Shown: positions 38,170 through 48,610, counted from the stretch's first letter. The stretch: 55,609 nt of DNA from Psychromonas sp. Urea-02u-13 (GCF_002835995.1 NZ_PJBZ01000050.1:1-55609), one strand, 5' to 3'. Notes: generated from the letters alone by a model not told the origin. Translations and numbers: made by a program.

Positions 38170-38430
38170 TTGATTTAACAGATCACTTTTACGCTTAACT
38201 TCCTCTAACTTATCTTCGGTCGCTGTAATCAGTGCTAACTGTTTTTTTTCTATCTGTTTTGAAGTGATTGTATACCTTGCAAGGGCGTTTCAATATGTTG
38301 GAGCTGTGAGCGAACTTTAATAAATTGTGCTTTATTGTCTGCATCTTCCTGTTCTTCATTGCGTTGTTTATAACGTGAATAGATAAGTAGGGCGCTAACG
38401 ATGAAAATAAAGAATAAGGTGATTAATACT

Positions 38431-39711
38431 TTACTTTATGCGCATTATAAAATGCGTTGAGCTGATAGGAAAATGCTCTGCGTAAATTTTGCTTAATAGT
38501 GAATCTGTTCCTTTGATGTCGTTATGTATTTGGCGCAGTGCAATGCCGTTATAGTGGTTGTTTTTGATATATTCTATTTTATGCGCGATAGAGTCTTCAT
38601 CTTCAAAGCTAATAAAGTGCCCATCAAATTTTTCGCCATTGTATAACCAATGCATTTTAGCGTTATCATCCCAAAATTTTTGATAACCAGAAGAGGCCAT
38701 AAACCCTTGCAGATAATCCTGTGTATAAACACCTGTCCGTCCGCTATTCGCAGAGTCCCAGCTTCCCCAAGATATTTTTTTAGCTTTCTGGAATAAGCCA
38801 TTATTGGTTTTTTCTACTCCATTCCAGCCCATTGCAAATGCAGAGATATTTAAGATTATTTTTTCTGGTGCGATTTTTTGTTGTTTATAGAGCGCTAGCA
38901 GGCCATCAAAACTGCCTATTTCCATTTCATTTTCTAGTAAATTTTGTTTGTCTTTTACACTCACCGTTAAGGGGGATAAGTGGTTACTATTTTTTTCCCA
39001 GTAGCCATGAATGTAGTTTGTTGGCACGCTAAAATAGTCTAGATATTGCTGTACTTTAGTCATGTCCCAGAGCGTTTTAAAGCTAGGCTTAGCAGAAGGG
39101 GGGATCATTAATGTGTATTGTCGCTTGTCTTTGATACTTGCAATATCAAGCACTTCTCGTAGCTCTGCAATTAACAGATTAAGGTTTTCTGGGTCATCTG
39201 GGCGACTGGCATTTTTAATCGGTGCAGGCCAATCAATTTCAATACCATCTAGATGATAAGTGCGAATAAAGTCGAGTGCTGAAAGTGCAAAGTGATTTCG
39301 TGAGCTTTCAGAGGATGCAATGTCTGAATAATAATTAGAACGGCCCCAGCCACCAATCGAGATGATAGTTTGTAAGTGTGGATATTTTTTCTTGGCTTTA
39401 TATAACTCACCTAAACTGCCTTGAAATAGACCCTTTTTAGGATCGTTATCCGGATAGTTATGACTAATATCCGCATATTCATCACTAATAACAACATTAA
39501 AGTTTTCATCAATATCTGCACTTTGGTAAACGATGTGCGTGGTTTGTTGAAAAGGGATATCTCGAATATGGTAATTAGGCCCGTAAATAGCCCACTGTTT
39601 ATAATAAACAAAAACACTGTCATTGTTGTTTATATGCTGACTGGCGATGCTAGGCAGTGAAAGCAGTAGAGTTAAAAAACAGAAAAGACGAACTAACACA
39701 CGAGGTTCCAA
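38431..39711 (-). CDS. GH18 chitinase-like periplasmic sensor part
   Basis: This is the N-terminal 426 residues of the locus. A signal peptide (hydrophobic LVRLFCFLTLLLSLPSIAS) leads to a glycoside hydrolase family 18 fold. The SxGG motif is SIGG at 118-121. The catalytic DxxDxDxE motif reads DGIEIDWP at residues 155-162: the second D is E and the catalytic glutamate is proline. The usual MTYD step reads PTNY. The domain is therefore expected to bind chitin-like sugars without cutting them. The last 15 or so residues of this frame come from the frameshifted end. Confidence 0.85.
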   Translation of the reverse strand: MEPRVLVRLFCFLTLLLSLPSIASQHINNNDSVFVYYKQWAIYGPNYHIRDIPFQQTTHIVYQSADIDENFNVVISDEYADISHNYPDNDPKKGLFQGSLGELYKAKKKYPHLQTIISIGGWGRSNYYSDIASSESSRNHFALSALDFIRTYHLDGIEIDWPAPIKNASRPDDPENLNLLIAELREVLDIASIKDKRQYTLMIPPSAKPSFKTLWDMTKVQQYLDYFSVPTNYIHGYWEKNSNHLSPLTVSVKDKQNLLENEMEIGSFDGLLALYKQQKIAPEKIILNISAFAMGWNGVEKTNNGLFQKAKKISWGSWDSANSGRTGVYTQDYLQGFMASSGYQKFWDDNAKMHWLYNGEKFDGHFISFEDEDSIAHKIEYIKNNHYNGIALRQIHNDIKGTDSLLSKIYAEHFPISSTHFIMRIK

Positions 39712-39855
39712 ACTAAGGAGAGGATGTATTTTTAATTATAAATCAATGATAAATTAAGTGTAAATGTTAGTGTGAAAATTATTTTGTTATTCGTGAGTTT
39801 GGTGGGGTTTTAAGGCTTAGATGTAAATAATAAGGTGAGTTATCATCAATAGAAT

Positions 39856-39886
39856 TTTTCCTCAGCAACTCAGTTGCTGAGGAAAA
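39856..39886 (-). terminator. 14-bp hairpin after ppc
   Basis: TTTTCCTCAGCAAC (39856-39869) and its exact complement (39873-39886) enclose a three-base loop, 7 bases past the ppc stop. In the direction of ppc no U-tract follows. Confidence 0.6.
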
Positions 39887-39892
39887 GGGCGT

Positions 39893-42526
39893 TTAGCCTG
39901 TATTACGTAAACCTGCAGCAATACCTGCAATAGTGACCATTAGTGCTTGGTCGATAACAGGACAGATTTCTTCGCCATTTTTACGTGAGCGTGAAAGTAG
40001 TTCTGCTTGCAACATGTTTAATGGATCAACATAAGGGTTACGCAGTGAAATTGACTCTTTAATCCAAGGTTGCTCTTGCATTAAATTATGATCTGGAATT
40101 GTTTCTAATACCATTTCACGTGTGAGTGTTAAGTTATCACGTAAGCGTTGACCAAGAGGCCATAGTTCTTTAGGAACAAGACGCTCTTCATAGAACTTAG
40201 TTAATTCTTCATCTGCTTTTAAGAATACCATTTCAAACATTTCTAAACGAGTATGAAAGAAAGGCCAGTTACAGTACATCTCTTGTAAAAGCTCTTTTTT
40301 ACCTTCATCTAATAATGTTTTTAATGATGTGCCTGCGCCTAACCATGCAGGTAGCATTAAGCGGTTTTGGCTCCAAGCAAAGATCCATGGAATCGCACGT
40401 AAACTTTCTACGCCACCATTTGGCTTACGTTTTGCTGGACGACTACCTAATGCTAATTTTCCTAGTTCCAATTCAGGTGTTACGCTGCGGAAATAAGGAA
40501 CAAAGTCAGGTTCTTCACGAATGAAGTGACGGTATTCTTGACAAGATTGCTCAGCAAACTGATCCATTAAGTCACGCCACTCTTGTTTCGGTGCCGGTGG
40601 TGGAAGTAAGTTCGCTTCTAAAATCGCTGCTGTATAAAGGTTTAAACTTTGTAGTGCAACTTTTGGTAATCCAAATTTAAAGCGGATCATCTCGCCTTGT
40701 TCGGTTACACGTAAACCACCTTTTAATGAACCAGGAGGTTGTGAAAGCAAAGCTTGATGTGCTGGAGCACCACCACGACCAATTGTGCCGCCACGACCAT
40801 GGAACAATACTAATTGAATATCGTTCTCTTCACTGATTTTAACTAAAGCTTCTTGTGCTTGATATTGGCCCCAGTTAGCAGCTATCACGCCAGCATCTTT
40901 TGCTGAATCAGAATAACCAATCATAACGTGTTGAATACCGTTGATATAACCACGGTACCAATCTACAGCAAACAAACGTTCCATTACTTCTTTGGCGTTA
41001 TTTAAATCATCTAAGGTTTCAAATAATGGCGCAACAGGAATACGGAATGGGCAACCGGCTTCTTTTAATAACAACTGTACCGATAATACATCAGAGGCTT
41101 GGCGTGCCATTGAGATGATGTAAATACCTAATGCTTGCTCATCAGTTTCTGCTACCACTTTACAGGTATCTAATACTTCTTGTACTTCTGCTGATGGCTT
41201 CCAAGAAGCGGGGATAAGTGGGCGTTTGCTATTCAGTTCTTGTAATAGGAAAGCTTGTTTATCAGCTTCATTCCATGCGTTGTAATCGCCAATGCCTAAA
41301 TAACGTGTTAATTCTGACAGTGTGTCACCGTGGCGTTCACCATCTTGACGGATATCTAGCTTCACTAGATTAACGCCAAAACAAGCAACACGACGTAAAA
41401 TATCTAATATTAAACCATTTGCAATTGAGTGCATGCCACAGGCTTTAAGTGATTGGTAACAAAGCTCAAGCGGTGCTTTTAATTGCTCAGTAGAAGTGAT
41501 TAGGTCTTGTGCATCACTTTTTTGATTCTGTAATGTGGCACTCAATGACGTTAATGTTTCTTTTAGCTCTACACGCAGTTTACGTAGAATAACGCGGTAA
41601 GGTTCACCTACATCACCCACAACGGCGCGTAATTGCCCGTCGCAGTTACCCATTGATAATTCTTCAGTCAGTTGTTTAATATCTTGAAGATATAAACTAA
41701 CTGCCATCCAGCGACTTGTTAATAGTACTTCTTGGGTTACTTTAGCGGTAACAAAAGGGTTACCATCTCGGTCTCCTCCCATCCATGAAGTAAATTTGAT
41801 CGGTGAAGCATCAGTAGGCAGTGCTAGGCCTAAGCCATCTTGTAATTTTGCATCTAGTTCACGTACATAAAGTGGCACGGCTTCCCAGAGGCTGTTTTCA
41901 ATAACCGCAAATCCCCATTTAGCTTCATCAACAGGTGTTGGGCGATTTTTACGAATGTCATTGGTATGCCAAGCTTGTGTAATTAGCTGTTCAAGACGAT
42001 CCAGTAATTGATCACGCTCTTTATCAGAGATATCAGAAATTTCTAACAGGCTTAAGCATTCATTAATTGCAGTGTGTTTATGAATCAATGTGCGTCGAGT
42101 GATTTCAGTAGGATGGGCAGTCAGTACCATATCCATTGATAATTCATTTATCGCTTTTTGCATTTTTTCTTCAGAGATATCTGAATTTTTCAATTTTGCA
42201 ATTAGCTGACTCATTGGATCAGGCGCACAAACACCACTGTCGCAATGGCGAGAAATTCCATGGAATTGCTCAGCAATATTAGCAAGGTTTAAGAAATGCG
42301 TGAAAGCACGGGCAACAGGGACTAATTCATCATCGGAAAGATTAGCTAGTTCAGCAACTAAGGTTGCTCCATCTTCCTGATTACCAGCACGAGAAGCTTT
42401 AGAAAGTTGGCGAATAGATTCGATCTTATCAAGGAACTCTGATCCTAAATTATCGCTAATACTTTTACCTAATAATTGCCCTAATAAATTTACGTTACCA
42501 CGTAAATTTGCATATTGCTCTGTCAT
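39893..42526 (-). CDS. ppc: Phosphoenolpyruvate carboxylase
   Basis: Ppc makes oxaloacetate from phosphoenolpyruvate and bicarbonate to refill the TCA cycle, and so feeds aspartate for ArgG. The catalytic histidine segment [14 protein letters not shown] is near residue 135 and the second signature [20 protein letters not shown] near residue 575. The C-terminus ends in the conserved NTG. The 877 residues are normal. It is monocistronic, and a palindrome (TGTAATTAAATTACA) lies in its upstream gap. Confidence 0.98.
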   Translation of the reverse strand: MTEQYANLRGNVNLLGQLLGKSISDNLGSEFLDKIESIRQLSKASRAGNQEDGATLVAELANLSDDELVPVARAFTHFLNLANIAEQFHGISRHCDSGVCAPDPMSQLIAKLKNSDISEEKMQKAINELSMDMVLTAHPTEITRRTLIHKHTAINECLSLLEISDISDKERDQLLDRLEQLITQAWHTNDIRKNRPTPVDEAKWGFAVIENSLWEAVPLYVRELDAKLQDGLGLALPTDASPIKFTSWMGGDRDGNPFVTAKVTQEVLLTSRWMAVSLYLQDIKQLTEELSMGNCDGQLRAVVGDVGEPYRVILRKLRVELKETLTSLSATLQNQKSDAQDLITSTEQLKAPLELCYQSLKACGMHSIANGLILDILRRVACFGVNLVKLDIRQDGERHGDTLSELTRYLGIGDYNAWNEADKQAFLLQELNSKRPLIPASWKPSAEVQEVLDTCKVVAETDEQALGIYIISMARQASDVLSVQLLLKEAGCPFRIPVAPLFETLDDLNNAKEVMERLFAVDWYRGYINGIQHVMIGYSDSAKDAGVIAANWGQYQAQEALVKISEENDIQLVLFHGRGGTIGRGGAPAHQALLSQPPGSLKGGLRVTEQGEMIRFKFGLPKVALQSLNLYTAAILEANLLPPPAPKQEWRDLMDQFAEQSCQEYRHFIREEPDFVPYFRSVTPELELGKLALGSRPAKRKPNGGVESLRAIPWIFAWSQNRLMLPAWLGAGTSLKTLLDEGKKELLQEMYCNWPFFHTRLEMFEMVFLKADEELTKFYEERLVPKELWPLGQRLRDNLTLTREMVLETIPDHNLMQEQPWIKESISLRNPYVDPLNMLQAELLSRSRKNGEEICPVIDQALMVTIAGIAAGLRNTG

Positions 42527-42542
42527 AAAAACCTCTCTAATC

Positions 42543-42557
42543 TGTAATTAAATTACA
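42543..42557. repeat. Palindrome upstream of ppc, copy 1
   Basis: TGTAATTAAATTACA is a 15-bp palindrome with one central base, 16 bases upstream of the ppc start. An identical copy lies at 42650-42664, at the other end of the same gap. A pair of protein-binding sites or a mobile repeat are both possible. Confidence 0.5.
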
Positions 42558-42648
42558 CTTAAGTCTGTAACAAGGGGAGTAAATTACCACAAAAGCGGTA
42601 ACAGTCAATCATGCTTGATAATTTTGCTTATAAATTAAGCGCTTCTTT

Positions 42649-42665
42649 GTGTAATTAAATTACAC
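42649..42665. repeat. Palindrome at the argE end, copy 2
   Basis: GTGTAATTAAATTACAC is a 17-bp palindrome that spans the argE stop codon and repeats the 15-bp element upstream of ppc. Confidence 0.5.
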
Positions 42666-43803
42666 AATAGCGCTGGATCAATTTGTTAATTACTTCTTGG
42701 GTTGGTTTTACAAATGAAAGATCTAAGTATTCATTTGGTTGATGTGCTTGGGTAATATGACCCGGGCCTAAAACGATGGTATCGCAACCTAACTGTTCTA
42801 TAAAAGGCGCTTCAGTACAGTAATTCGCACTTTGCGCTTGGTTACCTGTATATATTTCTGCTTGCGTGATTAAATCTGAATGTTGCGGGCATTGATAAGA
42901 AGGAATTGGCTCATGCAAATGATATATATCGACGCTATTTGGATAACGCTTTTCAATTTCTGCTAAAGAGTCTTTAACAGTAATAAACAACTCATTAGTG
43001 CTAATACCTGGAATAGGGCGCATATCAATATGTAAGTCACAACATCCACAAATGCGATTCGGGCTATCACCACCATTAATGGCACCAAAATTTAATGTTG
43101 GGTAAGGCACTGCAAAATGTTCGTTATGGTATTTATCTTTAAAGGTTTGTTGTACTTTTTTGAGCTCTCCAATAACCAAGTGCATAATCTCAATTGCATT
43201 GAGTCCTTTATCTGGATCCGAGCTATGGCCACTGTGGCCTGTAATACGAATACCTTCTGACATATGACCTTTGTGCATCACAACCGGTACCATGCCTGTT
43301 GGTTCACCAATAATGGCGTAGTCTGGTTTAATGGATTTTTGTAACGCGATGGCTTGTGCGCCCGACATGGTCGTTTCTTCATCGGCAGTCGCTAAAATAC
43401 GCAACGGTTTATTGAGTTTAGTCAGGTCTGTACTTTTTAATACTTCGATAACAAAAGCAAAAAAACCTTTCATATCAATGGTACCCAAACCATATAAACG
43501 ATTATCTTTTTCTACCACTTTGAAGGGGTCTGTTTTCCAGCCTGCTTCATCATAAGGAACGGTATCGGTATGTCCTGCTAGTAATAAGCCACCATCTCCA
43601 CTGCCATAAGTGGAAACCAAATTGTATTTTCCGGGTACGTTTGGCACTTCAGTTATTTCATTGTTAAAACCAAGTTCTTCTAACCATGTTGCTAACTGAT
43701 TGATAACGGATACATTGCTTTGATCCCATGATGTATCGGTTGAGCTAATAGAGGGAAGTGCAATAAGATCTTTATACAAATTAATAAATGTTGGCAATGC
43801 CAT
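42655..43803 (-). CDS. argE: Acetylornithine deacetylase
   Basis: ArgE removes the acetyl group from N-acetylornithine to give ornithine for ArgF. It is an M20-family zinc enzyme: [17 protein letters not shown] (metal His and Asp), [10 protein letters not shown], and [12 protein letters not shown] (catalytic Glu pair) are intact. The 382 residues are normal. In related genomes argE is divergent from argCBFGH; here two chemoreceptor genes lie between it and argC. I see no clear ARG box in the short upstream gap, though CTTGAATT occurs twice there (43815 and 43841). Confidence 0.96.
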   Translation of the reverse strand: MALPTFINLYKDLIALPSISSTDTSWDQSNVSVINQLATWLEELGFNNEITEVPNVPGKYNLVSTYGSGDGGLLLAGHTDTVPYDEAGWKTDPFKVVEKDNRLYGLGTIDMKGFFAFVIEVLKSTDLTKLNKPLRILATADEETTMSGAQAIALQKSIKPDYAIIGEPTGMVPVVMHKGHMSEGIRITGHSGHSSDPDKGLNAIEIMHLVIGELKKVQQTFKDKYHNEHFAVPYPTLNFGAINGGDSPNRICGCCDLHIDMRPIPGISTNELFITVKDSLAEIEKRYPNSVDIYHLHEPIPSYQCPQHSDLITQAEIYTGNQAQSANYCTEAPFIEQLGCDTIVLGPGHITQAHQPNEYLDLSFVKPTQEVINKLIQRYCVI

Positions 43804-43880
43804 AGATAACCCTTCTTGAATTCAAGTCATAAATACAGGACTTGAATTGAACTGAAAAATGGAGATATTTTAATTTACCC

Positions 43881-43918
43881 AAAAAAAAGCCTTAAGTAAA
43901 AATTTAAGGCTTTTTTTT
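43881..43918. terminator. Bidirectional intrinsic terminator
   Basis: GCCTTAA (43889-43895) and TTAAGGC (43904-43910) are flanked by eight As and nine Ts, so the hairpin has a U-tract on either strand. It ends the minus-strand chemoreceptor gene at 43939. Confidence 0.9.
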
Positions 43919-43938
43919 TGAATCTAATATAGATGAAA

Positions 43939-45798
43939 TTAAACGGTAAATTTACTCACTTCACTAATTAATTTGTTTGCTTGCGTCTCAAGTTCTGTGC
44001 TCATTTCATCGTTTTGCTGAGATGTTTTCCCTGAATTTTCTGCAACATCTCGAATAGAGACAACATGACGATTAACTTCAGATGCGACCACACTTTGCTC
44101 TTGGATTGCCGTCGCAATGGTTGTATTCATATCCATAATACTAACAATATCGTGATTTATCTGTTCAAGCATTTCACCGGCTTTATTTGCTTGTGCTGCA
44201 CTTTCTCGGCCTTCCTCGCGACACTCTGTCATTAACGATACGATATTTTTAGTGCGACTTTGTAGCGAGCTAATGATGTTCTCAATCTCTTTAGTCGACT
44301 TTTGTGTACGACTTGCGAGAGTACGTACTTCATCTGCGACGACTGCAAATCCACGTCCTTGCTCTCCCGCACGTGCTGCTTCAATGGCCGCATTAAGAGC
44401 AAGTAGGTTGGTCTGTTCTGCAATGCCGCGGATAACATCTAATACACTACCAATCGTTTCACTGTCTTTAGAGAGTTCGAAAACAACCTCTTCAGACTCG
44501 ACAAGCTTCTCTGACAATATATTAATCTGTTGAATGGTTGCATCTACACCCTGTTTACCAATGGCTGCATTCTGGTTCGTTTGTTCGGCTTTATCCGCCG
44601 CATCGGTGGTATTACTGGCAATCTCTTCGATAGTTGCCACCATTTCAGTAACGGCGGTTGCCAGCATATCTGTTTCTTGCATTTGCGCTTGAACACCTTC
44701 ATTTGCTTGATGAATGTTAGATGTTAGTGTGCTGGCCGCATGGTTTACGTTATTTGCCGATTCTTGTGTTGATATAATAAGGGCGTGGAAATTTTTAATC
44801 ATGCCGTTAAATGCACTTGCCATTTCAGCTAGTTCATCATTGTTTTTAGTAGAAACAATAATGGTAAGGTCATTGGTTTTTGCAATCTTCACAATTGAAC
44901 TTTTAATAAATAAAATGCCACTCATGATGCTACGGCTTACGATTGATGCAATCATAATTGAGATTATTAAAGCGATAGCAAAAAGTAAGTAAGTCATATT
45001 ACTCAGTGATTTAATGTAACTGTCAATTGATTGGTCTACTTTGATAACCATTGCATTTTGCTGTTGAATAACCATTGCTGAGCTATCGAAGAGTGCTTTA
45101 CGTAAACCACTTTGTGCATTGTAACCAAATATTTTTTGTTCTTTTGCTAGATCCAAAAATGCTTTTTTGTATTTAGGAAGTGAGAAGTTAACTGCTGTTT
45201 TTTTACCAATAGAGAGGCTACTACCTTCTACGCCACTCACTAATTTTTTGTAAACTCGTTCAAATTTTCTAATGTGCTTACGATCAAAATCCATCAAGAA
45301 ATCTTTTTCATAACGACGTAATTGCAACGTTAAACTAAGCATTTCAAAGTCAGATTTACCGATAGAACGCTCTACTTGTTTTACCGTTTTTGTTAACGTG
45401 CCGTATAGGCCGTCTTTAGTCGTTAAACCGATGCGTTTTTGTGATTCAACTAAGGTATTAAACTGCTGTCGATATTCTTCAAGTGCGGAGGTCAGTGTTG
45501 CTACTTCACTGGTAGGCATATCCATGCTAATTAATATTTTTTGGACCGCGCTAAGCTGATTCTCTAATTTAGTGTCTTGTGTATGAAAGTCTTCTACATC
45601 GGATATTTTTTTCTGGGAGATGAAGTTTTTTTCATAATGTCGGAGCTGTAAAATGCCTGATTCTATTGCGCCAATATCTTGAGCAAGCGAGATGTCTTTT
45701 TTTAATGATGAAGAAGAGAAGTTTAATAGTAGTAACATTGCCAACATACTTGCGATAGATATCACTGTGTTGGCGATTAGTTTATGTTTTATTAGCAT
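43939..45798 (-). CDS. Chemoreceptor with HBM-type sensor (paralogue A)
   Basis: This 619-residue chemoreceptor has a membrane segment at residues 10-30, a helical periplasmic region, a second segment near 270-295, HAMP, and the signalling tip [20 protein letters not shown] (near residue 460). The periplasmic part repeats an [13 protein letters not shown] motif twice ([10 protein letters not shown] near 52, [10 protein letters not shown] near 158). That is the mark of the helical bimodular (HBM) domain seen in receptors for organic acids such as McpS. The ligand is not known here. It is a tandem paralogue of the next gene, with equal length. Confidence 0.9.
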   Translation of the reverse strand: MLIKHKLIANTVISIASMLAMLLLLNFSSSSLKKDISLAQDIGAIESGILQLRHYEKNFISQKKISDVEDFHTQDTKLENQLSAVQKILISMDMPTSEVATLTSALEEYRQQFNTLVESQKRIGLTTKDGLYGTLTKTVKQVERSIGKSDFEMLSLTLQLRRYEKDFLMDFDRKHIRKFERVYKKLVSGVEGSSLSIGKKTAVNFSLPKYKKAFLDLAKEQKIFGYNAQSGLRKALFDSSAMVIQQQNAMVIKVDQSIDSYIKSLSNMTYLLFAIALIISIMIASIVSRSIMSGILFIKSSIVKIAKTNDLTIIVSTKNNDELAEMASAFNGMIKNFHALIISTQESANNVNHAASTLTSNIHQANEGVQAQMQETDMLATAVTEMVATIEEIASNTTDAADKAEQTNQNAAIGKQGVDATIQQINILSEKLVESEEVVFELSKDSETIGSVLDVIRGIAEQTNLLALNAAIEAARAGEQGRGFAVVADEVRTLASRTQKSTKEIENIISSLQSRTKNIVSLMTECREEGRESAAQANKAGEMLEQINHDIVSIMDMNTTIATAIQEQSVVASEVNRHVVSIRDVAENSGKTSQQNDEMSTELETQANKLISEVSKFTV

Positions 45799-45859
45799 AG
45801 TAATTACCCAAATCCTTTTTGTATTATAACCGGTTGCTACTTATAGCTTATGTCGCTAT

Positions 45860-45876
45860 TTAGCTGTCAGCCATCA
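45860..45876 (+). repeat. Dispersed 17-base repeat, copy 2
   Basis: TTAGCTGTCAGCCATCA is identical to the copy at 36301-36317. Both are intergenic. Confidence 0.55.
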
Positions 45877-46017
45877 AACCGCATTTAATAACTTTATTTT
45901 GTGATAACGTTCCCTGAATGATGATTGATTATATATATTTTAGTAAATGTAGTTATCTAATGGGCAGAAGGAAGGTAGGTACTATGGGAGAGAAACTCTA
46001 TTTATAAGTTTTAATGC

Positions 46018-46059
46018 GTACATGAATATCATTATTATTCAGCAATGATATTCATGTAC
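46018..46059 (-). terminator. Perfect 16-bp hairpin after paralogue B
   Basis: GTACATGAATATCATT (46018-46033) and its exact complement (46044-46059) enclose a 10-base loop, 15 bases past the stop at 46074. No U-tract follows on the coding strand. Confidence 0.55.
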
Positions 46060-46073
46060 AGTAAGTGTAATGA

Positions 46074-47933
46074 TCACACTTTAAAACGACTTATTTCCCC
46101 TTTTAATACAGTTGCTTGCTGAGCAAGTTCTTGGCTCATTTGATTATTTTGTACCGATGACTCGCTAGTAAGTTCTGCTACATCTCGGATAGATACAACG
46201 TGACGATTTACTTCTGAAGCAACCGTACTTTGCTCTTGAATGGCCGTTGCAATTGCAGAGTTCATATCCATGATACTGAGAACATCATTGTTTATTTGCT
46301 CTAATAAATCTCCCGCTTGGGCCGCTTGGTTACTACTTTCTTGTCCTTCATCGCGACATTCAGCCATGAGTGTTACAATATTAGTGGTACGGCTTTGCAG
46401 TGTACTGATAATGCTTTCTATCTCTTTCGTTGATTCTTGAGTACGGCTCGCTAATGTACGTACTTCATCGGCAACTACAGCAAACCCTCGACCTTGCTCA
46501 CCAGCTCTCGCCGCCTCAATTGCCGCATTTAAGGCAAGTAAGTTGGTTTGCTCTGCAATGCCACGAATAACGTCTAATACACTACCAATAGTAATACTAT
46601 CTTCTGCTAGTTGATTTACAACAGACTCTGATTCAGTCAACTTATCGGATAATACGGATATTTGTGCAATAGTTGCATCCACACCCATTTTACCTTTGTC
46701 TGCATTCTTGTTGGTTTGTTCTGCTTTGTCTGCTGCATCCGTCGTATTGTTTGCTATCTCTTCTATGGTGGCTACCATTTCAGTTACCGCTGTGGCGACC
46801 ATATCTGTTTCCTGCATTTGTGACTCGACACCACTGTTTGCTTGATGAATGTTTTTTGTTAATGAACTTGTCGCTTTATCAACACTATCAACCGATTGTT
46901 TAACGGAAACAATGAGGTGTTGGAAGTTTCTTATCATATGATTAAACGCTTCTGCCATTTCAGAAAGCTCATCTTTGCTTTTTGATTTTACTAAAATGGT
47001 GAGATTGTTTGTATCTGCGACTTCTACCATTGAATTTTTAATGTGCGAGATACTAGTTGTAATACTTCTGCCAATAAACCACGCAATACAGCTAGCAATT
47101 AAAAGGGATAATGCAAACACGATATAGGTGAGTTGGTTAATTGAGGTAATGTATTCTTGTACTGATTTTGTAGTTTTAGCAACTAGACTAGCTAAGCTTT
47201 CATCTACTTGATGAATCGTTGAACGCATCTCTTTTTGTAAGCCACTTTTAGAATTTAAGCCGAGTTCTTTTTGTTTTTTAACCAGATTTAAAAAAGCTGT
47301 TTGATAGCTTTTGACCGCCTTATTAATTTCACTTTTTTGGCTTTCTTTTAAATCGCTGTTTTCAACCACAATAGAAAATTTATCATAGTTAGCTTGGAAT
47401 TTTTTTACGTATTTCTCATCAAGGCGCAACATGAAGTCTTTTTCATTACGGCGTAAACGTAACATTACGCTGACAGCATGGTAGTCATCCTCACCTAATG
47501 CGCTTTCTACACTATGAACTGATTTTCTTAAGACACCGTAAAGGCCTGCTTTCGGTGTCAGGCCTATTTCTTGTTGTTTGCTTACAATTTTTTTAAAAAT
47601 ATCTTGATATTTGGTAAGAATATTCTCTAATTTGACAGCTTCATTTTGATCTACGCCTATTTCTGATAAATATAAAGAGAGATGTTTAATGTTTCCCTCT
47701 AGGGTTTTGATTCTCTTATTAAAGGTATCTAAATACTTTAATTGCTTGCGGGCCAAAAAGTCTTTTTCATTACGTCGTAGCTGTAAAATATTAGCCTCTA
47801 CTTTGCCAATATCCTGGGCCAGGGTAATGTCTTTTTGTAGAGAAGAGGATGAAAAAACAACCAATAGTAACATTGCCAACATACTCAGCATTGCCGTTAC
47901 GGTGTTAATTATTAGTTTATGTTTAATTAGCAT
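46074..47933 (-). CDS. Chemoreceptor with HBM-type sensor (paralogue B)
   Basis: This 619-residue receptor is a tandem duplicate of paralogue A: the same start MLIKHKLI, the same length and a nearly identical signalling tip, but a more diverged periplasmic region. The HBM motifs read [10 protein letters not shown] (near residue 52) and [10 protein letters not shown] (near 157). The tip [20 protein letters not shown] is intact. The difference in the sensor region with a kept tip suggests that the two copies sense different ligands. Together the pair lies between argE and argC. Confidence 0.9.
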   Translation of the reverse strand: MLIKHKLIINTVTAMLSMLAMLLLVVFSSSSLQKDITLAQDIGKVEANILQLRRNEKDFLARKQLKYLDTFNKRIKTLEGNIKHLSLYLSEIGVDQNEAVKLENILTKYQDIFKKIVSKQQEIGLTPKAGLYGVLRKSVHSVESALGEDDYHAVSVMLRLRRNEKDFMLRLDEKYVKKFQANYDKFSIVVENSDLKESQKSEINKAVKSYQTAFLNLVKKQKELGLNSKSGLQKEMRSTIHQVDESLASLVAKTTKSVQEYITSINQLTYIVFALSLLIASCIAWFIGRSITTSISHIKNSMVEVADTNNLTILVKSKSKDELSEMAEAFNHMIRNFQHLIVSVKQSVDSVDKATSSLTKNIHQANSGVESQMQETDMVATAVTEMVATIEEIANNTTDAADKAEQTNKNADKGKMGVDATIAQISVLSDKLTESESVVNQLAEDSITIGSVLDVIRGIAEQTNLLALNAAIEAARAGEQGRGFAVVADEVRTLASRTQESTKEIESIISTLQSRTTNIVTLMAECRDEGQESSNQAAQAGDLLEQINNDVLSIMDMNSAIATAIQEQSTVASEVNRHVVSIRDVAELTSESSVQNNQMSQELAQQATVLKGEISRFKV

Positions 47934-48610
47934 GAAAATACCTTAGTTTAAATTTTATCTTTATTAAGTGTAAGTCTAAATTGAGATGTTGCTAGCTAAA
48001 GCCCCCCGTGCAAAATTCAGGGGCCGTTGAGTAATTCCAGATTAAGGCATCAAAATTAGTGTCTATCATGCTTCCTTGTAACCAATGAGTTAGTTCCAAT
48101 ATAAAATTTTTATGTTATTTTTGCGATCTTGTGTCCCGTTTTTTCATTACAGGCTCGGTAATGGGTATTGAAGGGGTGATGAAGATGTTCGGGGTCTTGT
48201 CTATCGTGCTTATCTTAAGAAACAGCAGGAGGAAATGTTCCGTTGAGTACATGTGTTATTGCAACTGAAGATGTATTGATAAACTCGCCTTTGAGTCATC
48301 TGATAATAAAGCATAGGCGGTAAAAAATCAGGTGAATATTTAGCTCCTAATTTAGTCGCAATGTTTCAAGCTTGCTTGGCACAAGTGTTAGAAATTAAAG
48401 AATAATAGACTGATTAATTAACAATGGGAGGCGAATAACCTGAGTCTTCTATTGCCTACTTCAAACTCACCGGTTAAATATTTATTCATGTTTATTGCAT
48501 AAATAATCATATTTAATTACAATGTTTGCTTCTAAGGCATTTCCTTCTTTATTACTTTTTCCTATAATACAGCCTTCTTAATTTTAACTATTTTTTAAAC
48601 AGGATTTTCT
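47934..48610. other. Region upstream of argC
   Basis: The 677 bases hold no intact gene. The right end carries the ArgR operator and promoter of argC. The middle shows two short, coding-looking scraps on the plus strand: DVRGLVYRAYLKKQQEEMFR, followed by a stop near 48247, and GEYLAPNLVAMFQACLAQVL, then EIKE and a stop near 48404. They may be remnants of a lost gene, but I cannot name it. Confidence 0.4.
48473..48523 (+). promoter_or_regulatory. Double ARG box and argC promoter
   Basis: Two 18-bp ARG boxes, GTTAAATATTTATTCATG (48473-48490) and ATTGCATAAATAATCATA (48494-48511), are separated by exactly 3 bp, the standard ArgR spacing. Their cores match the TGAATWWWWATTCA consensus in 13 of 14 and 12 of 14 positions. 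A promoter with -35 TTGCAT (48495-48500) and -10 TACAAT (48518-48523), 17 bases apart, overlaps the second box. A second -10-like TATAAT lies at 48563-48568. ArgR repression of argCBFGHA follows from this. Confidence 0.85.

Larger units (their letters stand above)
36931..39711 (-). pseudogene. Broken GH18-TM-kinase-like-LytTR sensor gene
   Basis: Read on the minus strand, three frames make one protein interrupted by three frameshifts in about 250 bases. Frame 1 (39711 to 38431) is a signal peptide plus GH18 domain. A second frame continues with LRRAFSYQLNAFYNAHKVK (about 38495-38440). A third (about 38438-38250) gives the membrane helix LITLFFIFIVSALLIYSRYK and a coiled linker with HIETPLQGIQ. 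The fourth (38289 to 36931) carries a coiled coil, a kinase-like region and a LytTR domain. The likely intact product is about 920 residues. Both long parts are otherwise open, so the damage is recent or is a sequencing error. The next two entries describe the two main pieces. Confidence 0.75.
45799..46073. other. Gap between the two chemoreceptor genes
   Basis: The 275 bases hold the 17-base dispersed repeat (45860-45876, identical to 36301-36317), the promoter region of paralogue A, and the hairpin after paralogue B (46018-46059). No open frame or RNA gene is apparent. Confidence 0.5.

Noticed and set aside
45890-45910. CRP site near TGTGATAACGTTCCC
   Set aside because: Only the left half (TGTGA) matches; the right half is not TCACA-like.
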